Under the pieces are notes generated by a model that was not told the origin of the DNA, did no database searches, and worked only from the letters and a program-made list of their open reading frames with translations. From Anniella stebbinsi (taxonomy: Eukaryota > Chordata > Lepidosauria > Squamata > Anniellidae): DNA of 64,000 nucleotides. The translations under genes and the position numbers were made by a program. Where the stretch lies: the NCBI GenBank assembly GCA_029215795.1, contig JARDYH010000001.1, forward strand, positions 401,487,154-401,551,153, written 5' to 3'. The first letter of the stretch is position 1; each line of letters opens with the position of its first letter. Shown piece after piece: positions 32,291-43,262 of the stretch.

Positions 32291-33064
32291 TGGTCAGGAG
32301 CATGGCGACTCCTTGTTATGAGACATCTAGTCTGCAAAATGCTGGAATGTATGAGGTTCCTGGACATGTTTACAGAAGGCGATAGTGGGATGAGTGAATC
32401 ACAATGGGCAGCAACGCTTCTATCGTATAAACATATAAAGCCGCCTTATACAGGGCGCCCTCCCCAAAAGCTGCCCACATTAGGGATTAATCCTGCTGAT
32501 TTCAGCTGATTCTGCATTTCTGGCCTTCAGCCACAGATTGAAATAAGCATTAGAGGCTCAAAATGAGCCCGTGCCAGCAGCCAGCACATAGGGAGGAAAT
32601 AGGCACAGGTAGAGGCAGAATAAACACCGCTTAAAGGCCTCCCAGCTGCAACAGTAGCCCCGGACAAGGAGGCATAAAGGAAAATATCTCAAATAACATC
32701 ACCCTGAACATCTGGACTGTGAGTGACCAATGGTCACCAATTGACCACCACAACACACCATCGTTTTTATGTGGCTCTTGCCGCATAACTCCTGCTGGCT
32801 CCTATTATTTGCATGATTCAAAGGTCCACTGCCACCAGCAATAGAGCTGAAGTGAGCAGGTATGAATGTACACCATCAATATCAGCCTCCCCCAAACTAG
32901 CATAATCCCCAGCCAGCCATTCGCCATGCTGGCTGTGAATGATGACAGATGCAGTACAACATACCTGCAAGACAAGAAGTTGGGGAACGCTGATCTATGT
33001 GGGCTTCTGAACATGGATCTTCTTTCTTGGTGGGTTGAGGTTTATGCCTGGAAGCCCCTTTGGG
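32291..33064. other. No gene recognised
   Basis: 32905-32935 has a foldback-like phrase (CCAGCCAGCCATTCGCCATG). The rest appears unique. Confidence 0.4.
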
Positions 33065-33384
33065 TAGGCTGAACATATGAAAAGGAGGACAGGGCTCATG
33101 TAACTTTAACAGTTGTAGAGAAAAGGGAATTTCAGCCAGTGTCATTTGTATGCAATTAGTTCCTGGTGAGATTCCCTCTTCATCACAACAGTTAAAACTG
33201 CAGGGGCCCTGCCTTCTTTTGTATATGGTCACTCTAGTATAGTGCCTGCACCTTTCACTGTTGTGATGAAGAGGGAATTTCACCAGGAACTAATTGCATA
33301 CAAATGACACTGGCTGAAATTCCCTTTTCTCTACAATTGTTAAAGTTACATGAGTCCTGACCTGGATTTTATCTGGTCAGCCTA
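33065..33384. mobile_element. Palindromic hAT MITE, chimeric copy E
   Basis: The left end is of the CATATGAAAAGG type and the right end is of the CCTGGATTTTATCTGG type. The flanks CCTTTGGG and TCTTAAGG do not form a clean duplication (5 of 8). Internal arms match the other copies. Confidence 0.85.
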
Positions 33385-33489
33385 TCTTAAGGAGAATGCC
33401 TGTTTTCCCTAAAAAGTGGGCAATAAAGGTTATGAATGAACGCATACATAAATAAATAACAGCAGAAAAGGTAGTGAAAAAGACAAGGC

Positions 33490-33882
33490 TTCTCCATGAG
33501 CCCCTGCCAAAGGAAGTGAGGCAGGTGGCTACCAGGAAGAGGGCCTTCTCTGTTGTGGCACCCTGACTGTGGAATGAGCTCCCTAGAGAGGTTCACCTGG
33601 CACCTACATTATACTCTTTTAGACGCCAGGTGAACAGTATTTTAACAGCTTATCAGCTTAATTTTTTAACGTTGGTGTTTTAAATCTGTATTTTAAAACT
33701 GTATAGATTTCTGCATTGCTTGCTCAGTTTTATTTACCCCGATTATATTTTATATTATTTATATTATACTGTATTTTATATTATCGCTTTACACTGTTGT
33801 TCATTTTATATTTTAAATGGTTTTCATGGTTTTAATTTTTGTAAACTGCCCAGAAATGCAATAAATAAATAAATAAATAAAG
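33490..33882 (+). mobile_element. L2-type LINE 3' end
   Basis: CATGAGCCCCTGCCAAAGGA, GGAATGAGCTCCCTAGAGAG, T-rich UTR, then AAACTGCCCAGAAATGCAAT and an AATA tail. The usual GAGCTTCGGCTAT part of the hairpin has been deleted. Confidence 0.85.
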
Positions 33883-34277
33883 AGGAAAACAGTAAAAGCG
33901 TGAAGCAGCAAAAAGTGTCCAGAAGGAGAAAAAAAATACATTTCAAGTTGCACCAGAAATGCAAACCAGGGGCCACTGAATCTCTCCCACCCCCCACTCT
34001 TGGATCAACCCCTTGTAAGCTTCTTCCAAAGGACTAATCCCAGTGAGACAGCCTTGCTGGTTGAGCTTCCAAAGAACAGTTCGTTTGGAGCTGCTTTCTG
34101 TTGCTATTGTTTTGCTGATTTTGACAGAAGCGAAATGGAAGGAAGGCTGAGTGGAAAGACAGGGGATCTATACAAACACAAACCTCCAGCCATGGCCAAA
34201 TGCAGGTCCCTCTCGGTCTGATAAGCATTTATGGGGCTGGTGGGCGGAAATGGGTGCAGCCGGAAAAGGTAACCGCT
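33883..34277. other. No gene recognised
   Basis: Unique-looking sequence. The 34000-34221 frame has no domain. Confidence 0.4.
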
Positions 34278-34375
34278 AGGGATGTGTGATGAAACGAAAG
34301 CTTATTTCGTGGTGCGCTTCGTCCACCTCCCTTTCATGCATGGCATTGCTCATGGATTTAGATTTCAGGGTGTGC
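34278..34375 (+). mobile_element. hAT-like TAGGGATGT-family start
   Basis: Begins TAGGGATGTGTGATGAAACG, matching the left end of 9910-10742. The right end is absent. Confidence 0.5.
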
Positions 34376-34670
34376 TGCCTAAAGAGGAAAGGCTGAAACA
34401 TTGGCAGCTTTTGAGTTTAGGGGGGGAAAGATGACTAAAGGAAGGGAACCAGATAGAGGTGTATAACATTGTGCGTGGTATGGAGAAAGCAAACAGAGAG
34501 AAGATGTTCTCTCTCTCTCTCTCTCTCCCCTTGGGCTCATCCAGGGAAATTTAATTAGGTTCAGGATAGGTAAAAGGAAGAGCACAACCCATAATCAATT
34601 TATGGAATTGGCTTCACCCTACATCCCTGGGGCCATCTCAGGTGGAGGTGGGTCAGTCCATGCCTGGTAT
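34376..34670 (+). mobile_element. CR1-type LINE 3' region
   Basis: GAGGAAAGGCTGAAACATTG, then AGAGGTGTATAACATTGTGC, a CT microsatellite, then CAGGATAGGTAAAAGGAAGA and TTTATGGAATTGGCTTCACC: the same order as 57740-58060. A CT run (34509-34527) sits at the same place as in that copy. Confidence 0.75.
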
Positions 34671-34754
34671 ATCTGGCAGCAGAGGTGGGCAGCAGTGGTG
34701 CTCCAATCAATGCTGGGAATCTGGGAGCTGCCATTTTTCATTACCTGGAGCTGC

Positions 34755-35402
34755 ACTTTCCTGGGGACATAGGCATCCATCACACCAGCGGTTTAGTGCA
34801 CTCTCGCCATGCCTGGTGTGCGGATTTGCAGCATGGTATGCACATGACGCCGTGCCTGTCCTGCTGACACCCCACCTCTTTCCCAGCCTTTCCTAGAACG
34901 CTAAAAGTCTGGATTATTTTTCCTAAGCGCATTGAATCTGCTTTTAAGCCTCCATATAGTTTTAAAGGAACTGGGGGCTTGAATGGATTGCATCAGGTCC
35001 TGGCAGGGAAAAACGATCTCTCCCAGCAGCCGGCTCCAAGCCTCAGTATAAAACCCAAACCTTGCATCCCAGGCTCAAAAGCATTTTTTAAAAATCATAC
35101 AACGCCTGAATCTCTGCAGAGACAGGATTGTACTCCCTCGATGCCCCCAAAGAGCCAGACTAAAGGGTCGTTCCATTTTTGCCCGAGAGAAAGGAGGTCT
35201 GGTTGAAGTACTCATCTGACAGGACCTGACCGGAGGGAGAAAGAGATGGGGGGGGGGGGTGAAGTGGAGGGATGGACCTTAGGAGCGAAAGAGCAGCTAT
35301 TCAGGTGAAAAGGATCATAAGCTTGACACACTTTTGCCTCAGAGTTTTAAAAAAATGCAGAGGCAAACCAGATGGGGGAGTTTAGGTGTGACAGAGGTCA
35401 TT
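34755..35402 (+). repeat. Direct repeat, copy 1 (paired with 44455-45030)
   Basis: Starts near CCATCACACCAGCGGTTTAG and ends near TTAGGTGTGACAGAGGTC. Landmarks shared with the second copy are GGACTTGAATGG-like and GGCAGGGAAAA text, CAGCAGCCGGCTCCAAGCCT, CCCCCAAAGAGCCAGACTAA and ATCTGACAGGACCTGAC. The copy includes about 50 bases (near 34905-34955) absent from the other. Contains TATAAAACCC. Family unknown. Confidence 0.75.
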
Positions 35403-35954
35403 GTGAGAAGTTAAAATGGAGGTTTCCAGATCCGGCTCTCCAGAACTGATCAAAACACTGGGGCAGAGTGAGGGGAAATCAAGGGCGTTCCAGGGAAGGT
35501 GTCATCTGTTGTTGATGCTGCTTGAGCACACATGTGCTGACCCCAGGCTGGATCAAGCTGGTGCACTCCTGTGTATTTTTTTGTGCGAGGGTGTTGTCGG
35601 AAGGCTTCCATAAAGTCCTTTGAAATTATGGTTGCAGTTATTTCAGGATAATAAGAGCTTTACTGGAGGTACAGCAGTGCGGTATCATAAAACACTGAGA
35701 GCGCGAACTTCTATCCCACTAAGACTAATGGCATTGCTCTGAGATAGAAGAGCTTCGAGTTGCTTGGACTCAAGGGGATTTTAAGCAGCCCAACGGCACG
35801 CAAAACCACAGCTTTGGGGAGGGTTGGGAGAGAGAAAGGAAAGCCGAAGTAGCCAGAAGTTGTGAGCTCTTTAGACATTGTGTGACAGCTCCTCCTCCAG
35901 CCAACTCAGCCAGCATTCAACTGGTCCATTCAAAAAAACAATGTTCTCTTAGGC
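35403..35954. other. No gene recognised
   Basis: Unique-looking noncoding sequence with CpG-containing stretches near 35700-35800. Confidence 0.45.
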
Positions 35955-36182
35955 CAACTTTTCCCAACCTGGTGCCCTTCGGATGAATTGGACTACAGCC
36001 CCCATAAAAACATCAGAAGAGCTGTGCTGGATCAGACCAAGGGTCCAGCTAGTCCAGCATTCTGTTCACAGAGTGGCCAACCAGCTGCCCACAGGGAACC
36101 CCACAAGCAGGACAGAAGTGCCACAGCATAGTGGGCCATTATAGTCCAACACCTCTGGAGGGCGCCAGGTTGGTAATCTGTC
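35955..36182. repeat. Foldback repeat split by a CR1 fragment
   Basis: Left arm TTTCCCAACCTGGTGCCCTT at 35959, right arm ATAGTCCAACACCTCTGGAG at 36140. Between them lies a minus-strand CR1 end (36003-36125: GAGCTGTGCTGGATCAGACC, AGTGGCCAACCAGCTGCCC). The CR1 is therefore the later arrival. Confidence 0.75.
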
Positions 36183-36361
36183 TTTAACTCTTCCCTCTGC
36201 TCCAAACTCTTTCCAATGCAGGTGACGGAACAAGCTGGTGGAGTCTCAAGGCGACAGAAAGCCTTGTGCCCCTTCTGATTGTGGGAGGTGCTGTCACATT
36301 TTTTAATCCTCCCTTGTGGAAAAAGAAATACCAGCAGAATACCAGATTCATCTGGGCTTCC

Positions 36362-36381
36362 TCCCCCCCCCCCCCCCCCCA
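36362..36381. repeat. Poly-C run
   Basis: About 19 C residues; prone to length error in assembly. Confidence 0.9.
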
Positions 36382-37456
36382 AGGATCTAGATTTTACTTG
36401 CAAAGGATTTAAAAGAAAAGATGAGGGGACATTTTTAAAAAAAAGGCACGCTGATTTACAGCTGGAAGTGACACCTCATTCTGCTGCTTGGGGAGACCAG
36501 ACTTTAGATTCGTCCGGTTGGCCTTCTCCCCTTTTCTCCCTTTTTCTCTTGGGGGGGGAGGAGGAGGAGGGCTATTCGGGCTTCAGTCCAAACCTCCCCC
36601 CCCTCCACACACACACTTTCTTTGGTCTTGTCTCTGCCTCTTCCTTTCCTAGCCTTCTGTTTCTCCTGCCTTCCTTTCCCTCACATGCAACTAAGCCATA
36701 TTCGGACACTTCTTTCTTTTTGCCCTGCTCTCACCTCCCTGGACATGATGCAAAAAGAAAGAAAGTAAAATAAAAACAGTAAGAGCTCATAGTGTCTGGT
36801 GATGCTCCCATGCTACTGCTACACCTTACGGTGATGTTCCGTCTCTAACCGTACAGCACTAGCATACACCGTTACAAATTAGAGCTGCTCTTGAGGGTAA
36901 GAGCCTTCTGTGACCCAAAGATCATGAATTGCCCCACCGGGGGCAATACTATTCCATCCTCTCAAAGTTAACTGGGTAGTTTGTTCAGCTCCCTGGTTGC
37001 TACGAGTTTCGTCCTTGCTTCCCAGCCTTTCTAGATTAGCTGCTGCTTCACAGAATGCTTCTGGAGAATGTTGGCAGCTCCATTTTCTCTCCAGCCGGCT
37101 AACACCTTACTCAGGCTGACTGCCCTCAAATGAGCCATCCTCCAAAGTCATTTCTGCAATTATTTACAGCTCTCTCTGGGCTCATATCCTAGAAACAGTT
37201 ATCCTATTAAGCAACAGCAGCAACAAGTGGATTGAATTTGATTTCACTCTTGGGTTGGAATTATTACTGCACCGAGTGGAATCAGGAAGGCAGTCCATGC
37301 TCAACAGGAGACTGAGTGAATGACTGCCTGTGTGTGCATATTTTATGGCTCTAACATTGTACGATAATCCAGACTTGGTGTCAACTATTCCCAACCCACA
37401 TTCAGCCATTTAGAAGGGGCAGCAATGAAAAACAATCACCGCCGGCCATACCATCA
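36382..37456. other. No gene recognised
   Basis: Pyrimidine-rich stretch 36530-36740, otherwise unique-looking. The 164-aa frame over 36279-36773 is low-complexity and not supported. Confidence 0.4.
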
Positions 37457-37466
37457 GGAATGACTA

Positions 37467-37752
37467 TAGGGTGACCCTATGAAAAGGAAGACAGGGCTCC
37501 TGTCTCTTTTACAGTTGCACTGAAAAGGGAATTTCAGCTGGTGTTATTTGTATGCATGCAGCCCCTGGTGACATCCCCTCTTCATCACAACAGTTAAAGC
37601 TGCAGGAGCCCTGCCCCAGCTTTAAATGTTGTGATGAAGAGGGGATTTCACCAGGTGCTGCATGCATACAAATAACACCAGCTGAAAATCCCTTTTCAAT
37701 GTAATTGTTAAAGACACAGGAGCCCTGACCTCCTTTTCATATGGTCACCCTA
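37467..37752. mobile_element. Palindromic hAT MITE, short copy F
   Basis: Ends TAGGGTGACCCTATG and CATATGGTCACCCTA. Flanks GGAATGAC (37457-37464, then TA) and GGAATGAA (37753-37760) match at 7 of 8. The interior is of an older subfamily (CAGCTGGTGTTATTTG) shared with 54622-54810 and 58069-58501. Confidence 0.85.
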
Positions 37753-37773
37753 GGAATGAATGAATGGGGCTAA

Positions 37774-37774
<1 letters not shown>

Positions 37775-37858
<84 letters not shown>

Positions 37859-37859
37859 C
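37775..37859. repeat. CTGT then CTAT tetranucleotide microsatellite
   Basis: About 11 CTGT units followed by about 10 CTAT units: a compound tetranucleotide locus. Confidence 0.95.
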
Positions 37860-37959
37860 CTGGTGTTGAGAAAACAAACGGTTATGCCATCAAGCATGAA
37901 TGAAAGGAATCCCAATAAGGAACAGTTCAGAACATGCACAGTTGCCATTTTTTTACTTA

Positions 37960-38455
37960 ATCAGAAGCAAGTAAGACAATAGCATGGAAAGCCCCAAACT
38001 TGACCTCTATATTTACATATTGAAACCCACATAGTTAATTTAAATTAAAACACGCATCTCATCAAGGCTGCTAGAAATATTATTTCAAAAACATTAACCA
38101 TCATCTGCATTAATTTATAAAGGTGGAAGTAGTTATTTTAATGGTTGTCCTATTGTTATGTTGTTGAATAGTTTAAAAACGCATATTATATCTCCCTTGA
38201 TATAAGATATTTCCTGATAAGCTGCGAGCTAGAATTGCAGCACGACGTTTTATTTTCTTGAAATTTGACCCTGTTTTTAAATCGATAGCACTCAATGTAT
38301 GTCATTGTGACATAGTCCTTGTTGTAGTCATCTAACAGCACCATCCGGTCACGTACTGCACTCGTGAAAAGCTTTAGCCCCATTAATGCTTAACCTGCAT
38401 ATTCACGTGTAACCCGAGTCACACCAGTATTTTTCATGAATGAAGTACTTGCATG
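37960..38455. other. Repeat-poor AT-rich block, candidate conserved noncoding
   Basis: AT-rich words (GTTAATTTAAATTAAAACAC, CATCTGCATTAATTTATAAA) and no repeat signature. Several ATTA/TAAT homeodomain-like cores. Inference only. Confidence 0.3.
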
Positions 38456-38609
38456 AATAGGGTACCAGAATGGGGAAGGCGGCCCCAGAGCAATGTTGTA
38501 TGGAAGGGTATTATGGGAAATTAAAATGGTGGCTTCAAACCACCCGACATGGGGAACCGGGGGCAACGGAGCCAGCTCCAGGTCTGACAGGGGAAGCATC
38601 AATGCAGCA

Positions 38610-39400
38610 GGACGCTGACCCCTTACCTGTCGTGTCCCTCTTGCCCCTTGCTTTATTTGAAGACAATAAAGAGGTCTGCCATGGAATCCACAGAGCTTTA
38701 TTCAGGCAATAAACATCTTCTCCCAGCTGAAGGGAGTCTAAAAGTTCTAGAGGACGTGTCCTCTAGGCAAGATTATGCAAAGTAAGTGAACCAGTTGTTC
38801 TTTCAAAGAAACAGACAGCCCATTTCTTTCAGTATGCCTTAACTTCAGGGAGACTGGTTCTGACCAAGCTGTTTCCGAGCAATCACCCAGGCCGACCTCC
38901 TCCACCCTTCCTTTGACTCAGTCCGCCTTTCTCTCCTATGGAATTTCACATCCACCAGGCTTTCCATTCCCTCCTCCTCGGAAGAAGCCCGATTCTCAGC
39001 TTGGTGATGGTTTACACCATCAGAGATAATAGTTGGCGAAAGTTCATTTGCAGCTGGGGAAGAGCCCATGGGAACCAACTCCCCCATTCCTGGTATAGGC
39101 TGGGACATCTCTTGCGCCGTCTCTTCGGCCTCAGAATCTGACTCAGAATTATCATCTGACAGTCCTTCTCCCTGCCCAAGGGGAGCAGGTTTAGACACAA
39201 CATTACCCCAACACCTGCTTGAGGGCCAAGGTTGGCATGGGCTATGGAGACCCTTCTTTGTGATCCTGGCTTGCAGGCAAATGATACAGTTTTCTCTGTT
39301 TGGATGCAATGGCAAACTATGATTTACTGAGGATGGGGAAGTAAATTCAGAAAAGCAGTATATTCAGAAATGCACCAGGGGAGGAGGAAGTGGGAAAGGA
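38610..39400 (-). mobile_element. Probable 3' end of an LTR-type retroelement
   Basis: On the minus strand a long acidic frame (38845-39315) is followed about 150 bases later by GCCTGAATAAAGCTCTGTGG and a second AATAAAG (TTCAAATAAAGC), as in the R-U5 part of an LTR. It ends near AGGGACACGACAG. No second LTR copy, gag or protease was found in the window. The element class is inferred. Confidence 0.45.
38845..39315 (-). pseudogene. Acidic retroelement-like open frame
   Basis: 156 residues. An N-terminal part with CIICLQAR is followed by an acidic run (SDDNSESDSEAEETAQE), a proline-rich middle and a basic tail with RRERRTESKEGWRRS. A basic, arginine-rich end of this sort is seen at the C-terminus of some LTR-element polyproteins. 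No catalytic domain is present. It is the longest minus-strand frame in the region with biased non-random composition, but its origin is uncertain. Confidence 0.4.
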
Positions 39401-41682
39401 AGAAGAGAGCACCTAAGTCCAAGGCTTGTACCTGCCCAGGCACATAACACCAAACCATGAAAAATGATGGGGACAAGAGTGTGCTTCCATTTCCTTAAAT
39501 GATATCCAGTTCCACCATGCTGCTCCCTGTGCCTGAACAGCTACCCCTTCATACTTCTTTCATATCTTGCACCTTCAATGTCAATCGGCATTTACAAAAC
39601 ATTACAAAATCCTACATCTAAAACTAAAACAAACACAGTGTATGAGGTAAATACCCCAGTCAAAACTTGGAGGCCTTCAGGGAAGAATCTGAGATGTGGA
39701 TCTGAATGTACGGATTGGTATGGGAGAAGATGGTCCAATAAATACCTGGGTCCCAATCCATTTGGGCTTTAAATAGAAGCACCAGTACTTTGAAATGAAT
39801 TTGTGCTTTGTTTGCATTGCTCCTTTAACACAGCGATCATACCAGTGTGTGTTGGTCAGGGGTGGTACTTGTGGTGGACCTCAGAAGGTGGAGGAACTGC
39901 CTGAAACAAATTTCTGTCAGGCTCACGTTGGCAGGGTGGAAGGGAGGGAGAGAGGACCAGCATCGTGCCCATCCCTCCATCCCCATAGCTTTTTCTTTAC
40001 CTTCACGATTTCCCTCCCACTGTGGCTGGCGTACGCTTCCCACAATTTCATTAGGGCTGGTGTACATTCCGCATCATTCTGGGAGCATGGCAGGGAGATC
40101 CAACCTTGCAACCCCACCCCACCCAGCCTCTACAAACACTTCCATGACTGCCCTTGCGACCCACCCCCGGGATGCCCCTATTTCGCCTTGATGGCACGGG
40201 CGTCCGTGAAGGTTTCCGCAGAGGTTGGGAGACGGTTTGTGAGGTCAGATTTCCCCTTCCAAAGTCAGATCTCTCTCTCTCTCTCCTCACCCTCAGAAGA
40301 AGAGGGTCCAACACATCCTATGGCCCCAGGGAACATAGGACAGCAGCCTAAGTGCCTCCACCTTGGCCTAAAGACCCTCTTCTGCAGCCAGGGTTTTCCT
40401 GAATCACCTGTTTTACTCCTTCTACTGTGGACTGTAAGCCTTCTAGGGCGCGACTGTGAATGTTTTATGTTCTGCACACTGTTGGCACTGAATACATTGC
40501 ATAAGAGGAACCGGATTAGACCAAACATCTGTGTCAGTCCAATGCCATGATATGAAATAGTGGCCGGTCTGATGTAGAGGTAGGAAGAGATCAAGACCTG
40601 AGAATGCGAAATGAGGACGGGGAGTGAAAAACGGATGGTGCTGACCTCACCTCTAGTTTCAAGTTTGCCCTTTGTGGCCAAAAATGCACTGGGGCACCTG
40701 TTGAATCTACCTTGGCCTCTGCACCCTTGCACAGATTTCTTCATGCTGCTCACCCCCACCCACCCCATTGAACTTGATCATGAGCACTGATATGACGATG
40801 GTCAGAAGGAATGCCAGAAAAAATGACATGGTTTCACTTACAAAAGGGAGGAGTTTGGGGTGTTTTTGTTTTTCTCAAAGAAGAAACAATGACCTGACTG
40901 CCTTCGCTCCTCCTGTTAGGCTGAGCAAACGTCAAGCGTCCCGCTCTTGATGCTGACACAGAGCTACTTTCACATGCCTCCCTCACCCAGGACCAAATTG
41001 CAATTCTTGAATCGTTTCCAAACCACTTGGCATGCTGCTAAAATACACACGGCCATATATTCCTGCACTGATCTGCCACTCCTTGATACTTCTCTGCTTT
41101 CCAAATATTTGTTCTTCTTTCTTTCTTCTCTTTCTTTCTCCCCCCCTTTGACTTGGGGGGGGGGGAATGTTCAAACAAACGACCCCTGTTATATTGCATG
41201 ACATGGCTTGGAAATGCAGAATGGACTACATAGCTTTTAAAATCTCTTGCCGGTGTTGTTGGACTTCGCCCTGTAGCAATGCCCCTTCCTGGCTCCTTCC
41301 TCAACACATCCTTTTAGCACTGCTCCCATCTGTAGTGGTGCCATTCCTTTAAGGAAATACGTCCCTGTCTCTCCCAACATTCAGTCACGTTGTAGTGTGC
41401 CCAAGAAACAGATCCAAGGGAGGGATTGTAGAGGTGAGGAGGTAGGCTATGCAGATAGGCGCAGGCTTGATTTCCAGTTGTTGGGGACAGCCAGCGGGAG
41501 GGTACAGGTTTAGAGCCAACTCCACTATTGTCATGAGTATAAGGCTTTATTTCCTCCAATATAGGTGAATGGTTGCCATTCAGTTCTATGGGGGGGAATG
41601 TATTACTTTCCCCCCTGCCCTTTCTTCAAGGAGTTAAGCGTGGCGAACATTGTGTCCCTAACCTTTTTATCCTTGAAGTATG
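39401..41682. other. No gene recognised
   Basis: Over 2 kb without a clear repeat. The 251-aa frame at 39795-40550 is the longest in the window, but it is cysteine- and serine-rich without domains and is overlapped by equally long frames on both strands, so I treat it as chance. 40430-40500 resembles a degenerate LINE phrase (GGACTGTAAGCCTTCTAGGG), also seen at 47777-47800. G and C runs at 41145-41166. Confidence 0.4.
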
Positions 41683-41792
41683 TTAGGCTAAGAGAAAATG
41701 ACTGGTCCAAGGTCACCGAGTGAGCGTTGGCATCTGAGAACAGAGTTGAATTTGGGTCTCTCTGATGTAAGGCTGTAACCTTATGCCTTCTT
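41683..41792 (+). mobile_element. LINE-like CAAGGTCACC repeat piece
   Basis: GGCTAAGAGAAAATGACTGG, TCCAAGGTCACCGAGTGAGC and GAACAGAGTTGAATTTGGGT correspond to the 11541-11665 repeat. Confidence 0.55.
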
Positions 41793-41821
41793 ATCTGGGA
41801 ATAAGCCCTCTTGAACTGCAG

Positions 41822-42012
41822 AGAGGCCATAGCTCAGTGGTAGAGCAGCACATCCTCTGCATGCAGAAGGTCCCAGTTTCGATCCGCAGCATCTTCAGGT
41901 AGGGCTAGGAAAGAATCCTGCCTGAAACCCTGGACTGATAGCTACTGTTGACTATACAAGGCTAGATGGAGCAAGATTTTGACTCTCTATAAGGCAGCCT
42001 CTGATGTTCCTA
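41822..42012 (+). mobile_element. tRNA-derived squamate SINE, full length
   Basis: Head GGCCATAGCTCAGTGGTAGA (A box), B box GTTTCGATCC, body CTGCCTGAAACCCTGGACTG, and the terminus TATAAGGCAGCCTCTGATGT. Best-preserved SINE in the window. Confidence 0.9.
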
Positions 42013-42079
42013 ACTCAGCAGAATTTACTTCTGAGTAGACATGTATTAGGATTGCACTGTAAACCCAGTGTACTAATCC

Positions 42080-42225
42080 AGCTTTCGCAATCTGATGCCC
42101 TCCGGATGTTTTGGACTACAACTCCCAGCATTTCTGACCCTTGGCCATGCTGACTAGGACTGATGGAAGTAGAAGACCAGAACATCTGTAGGGCATCTGG
42201 TCGAGGGAGGCTGAACCTAGGAATT
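42080..42225. repeat. Foldback repeat of the ACTACAACTCCCA family
   Basis: CCTCCGGATGTTTTGGACTA on the left; GAAGTAGAAGACCAGAACAT with CTGTAGGGCATCTGG on the right, with the arms partly decayed. The text just 5' (GAGTAGACATGTATTAGG) is the common GTAGACATG.ATAGGATTG phrase. Confidence 0.75.
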
Positions 42226-42239
42226 GCCTTCAAAGAAGG

Positions 42240-42860
42240 TCATTTGAAAATTCCCCAGCATATGTTTGCCATAAGACTTTAACAAAATAAATGCTGAGTT
42301 TGGTGTAATTCTAATCAATATCTCAATAGCAATGCTATTTTGGGGTAAAATATTTAATTGCCCAGGGAGGCTGATCTAGTGTAATGTTTTCACACTTGAG
42401 GTACCACACTCCATGCTGTTAATGGTCTAACAACATTTCCATCAAAATGCTAATTTCAGGGGTTATTTATATGTCAGCCGTTAAAGCTAGCTGCAGTCCC
42501 AAACTTCTAACTTAGGGTCACATGTCACCATGGGCCAAAATGTGTTTTCTCTCGGATGTTACGAGGATAGTATTTATCCTGTCCATGTTGGATTGATTTA
42601 ATCAGTTTCAACGTGTTGACAGTCCCTTACTGTATTTATTTATTTTTAGCTCAACAACAGTTTCTATTTGGGAATGTGTTTCATGAGCTCAGTGAAAAAG
42701 ACAACTGGCTAAAATCATGGGAAATGATTCCCCCTCTGATAATTTCATAAAGATGTTTAGCAGGTGGAGGGGAGACAGCAATTCTTCACCCATGTTGACC
42801 CCAACAGAATGCAGTGGGTTTATTATGGTGGCAATGAAGCATGAAGTGAAAATTCTCTAA
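42240..42860. other. Repeat-poor AT-rich block, candidate conserved noncoding
   Basis: About 620 bp without a recognised repeat. It carries TGGATTGATTTAATCAG, GATATTTAATTGCCC-like and CTGTATTTATTTATTTTTAGC text and CTAATCAATATC. These are homeodomain-like and forkhead-like words. The block is neutral in coding potential. A regulatory role is inference. Confidence 0.35.
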
Positions 42861-42911
42861 ATAGCTCTTAACCATACATGCAGAAGTTGGTTGATGGGAT
42901 ACAGAAAGTCA

Positions 42912-43262
42912 GAATCATAGAATTTTAGAGTTGGGAGCAACCCCAGAGAGATTCGCCTGGCACCTAGATTCAATGCCTTTAGACTCCAAGTGAAGACCTT
43001 TTTATTTTCACAGTGTTTAAACAGTTCTTCGGTTTGATTTTTAACCTTGCTGTTTAAATTTGTATTTTAAATCCCTATCAATTTCTGCATGGCTGCTCGG
43101 TTTTTATCCTGGTTGTGTTTTATCCTGTATTTTAAATTATGTTTTTATATTGTCATTGTTTTATATTTTGAATGGTTTTCATGGTTATAATTTTTGTAAA
43201 CTGCCCAGAGAGCTTTGGCTATTGGGTGGTATAAAAATGCAGTAAATAAAAATAAATAAAAT
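42912..43262 (+). mobile_element. CR1 scrap joined to an L2-type LINE 3' end
   Basis: A reverse-complement CR1 terminus (GAATCATAGAATTTTAGAGT) leads directly into L2 3' text (GAGATTCGCCTGGCACCTAG), then AAACTGCCCAGAGAGCTTTG and a TAAA tail. Confidence 0.75.

Noticed and set aside
39795..40550. 251-codon open frame on the plus strand
   Set aside because: Longest frame in the window, but it is rich in C, S and P with no domain, signal or repeated motif; the minus strand has open frames of similar length over the same bases (40265-40768). Chance opening in GC-richer DNA is the simpler explanation.
41822..41905. tRNA gene (A box and B box present)
   Set aside because: Head of a tRNA-derived SINE: the same head and body recur in reverse and forward at several sites, and no cloverleaf with matched acceptor arm is apparent.
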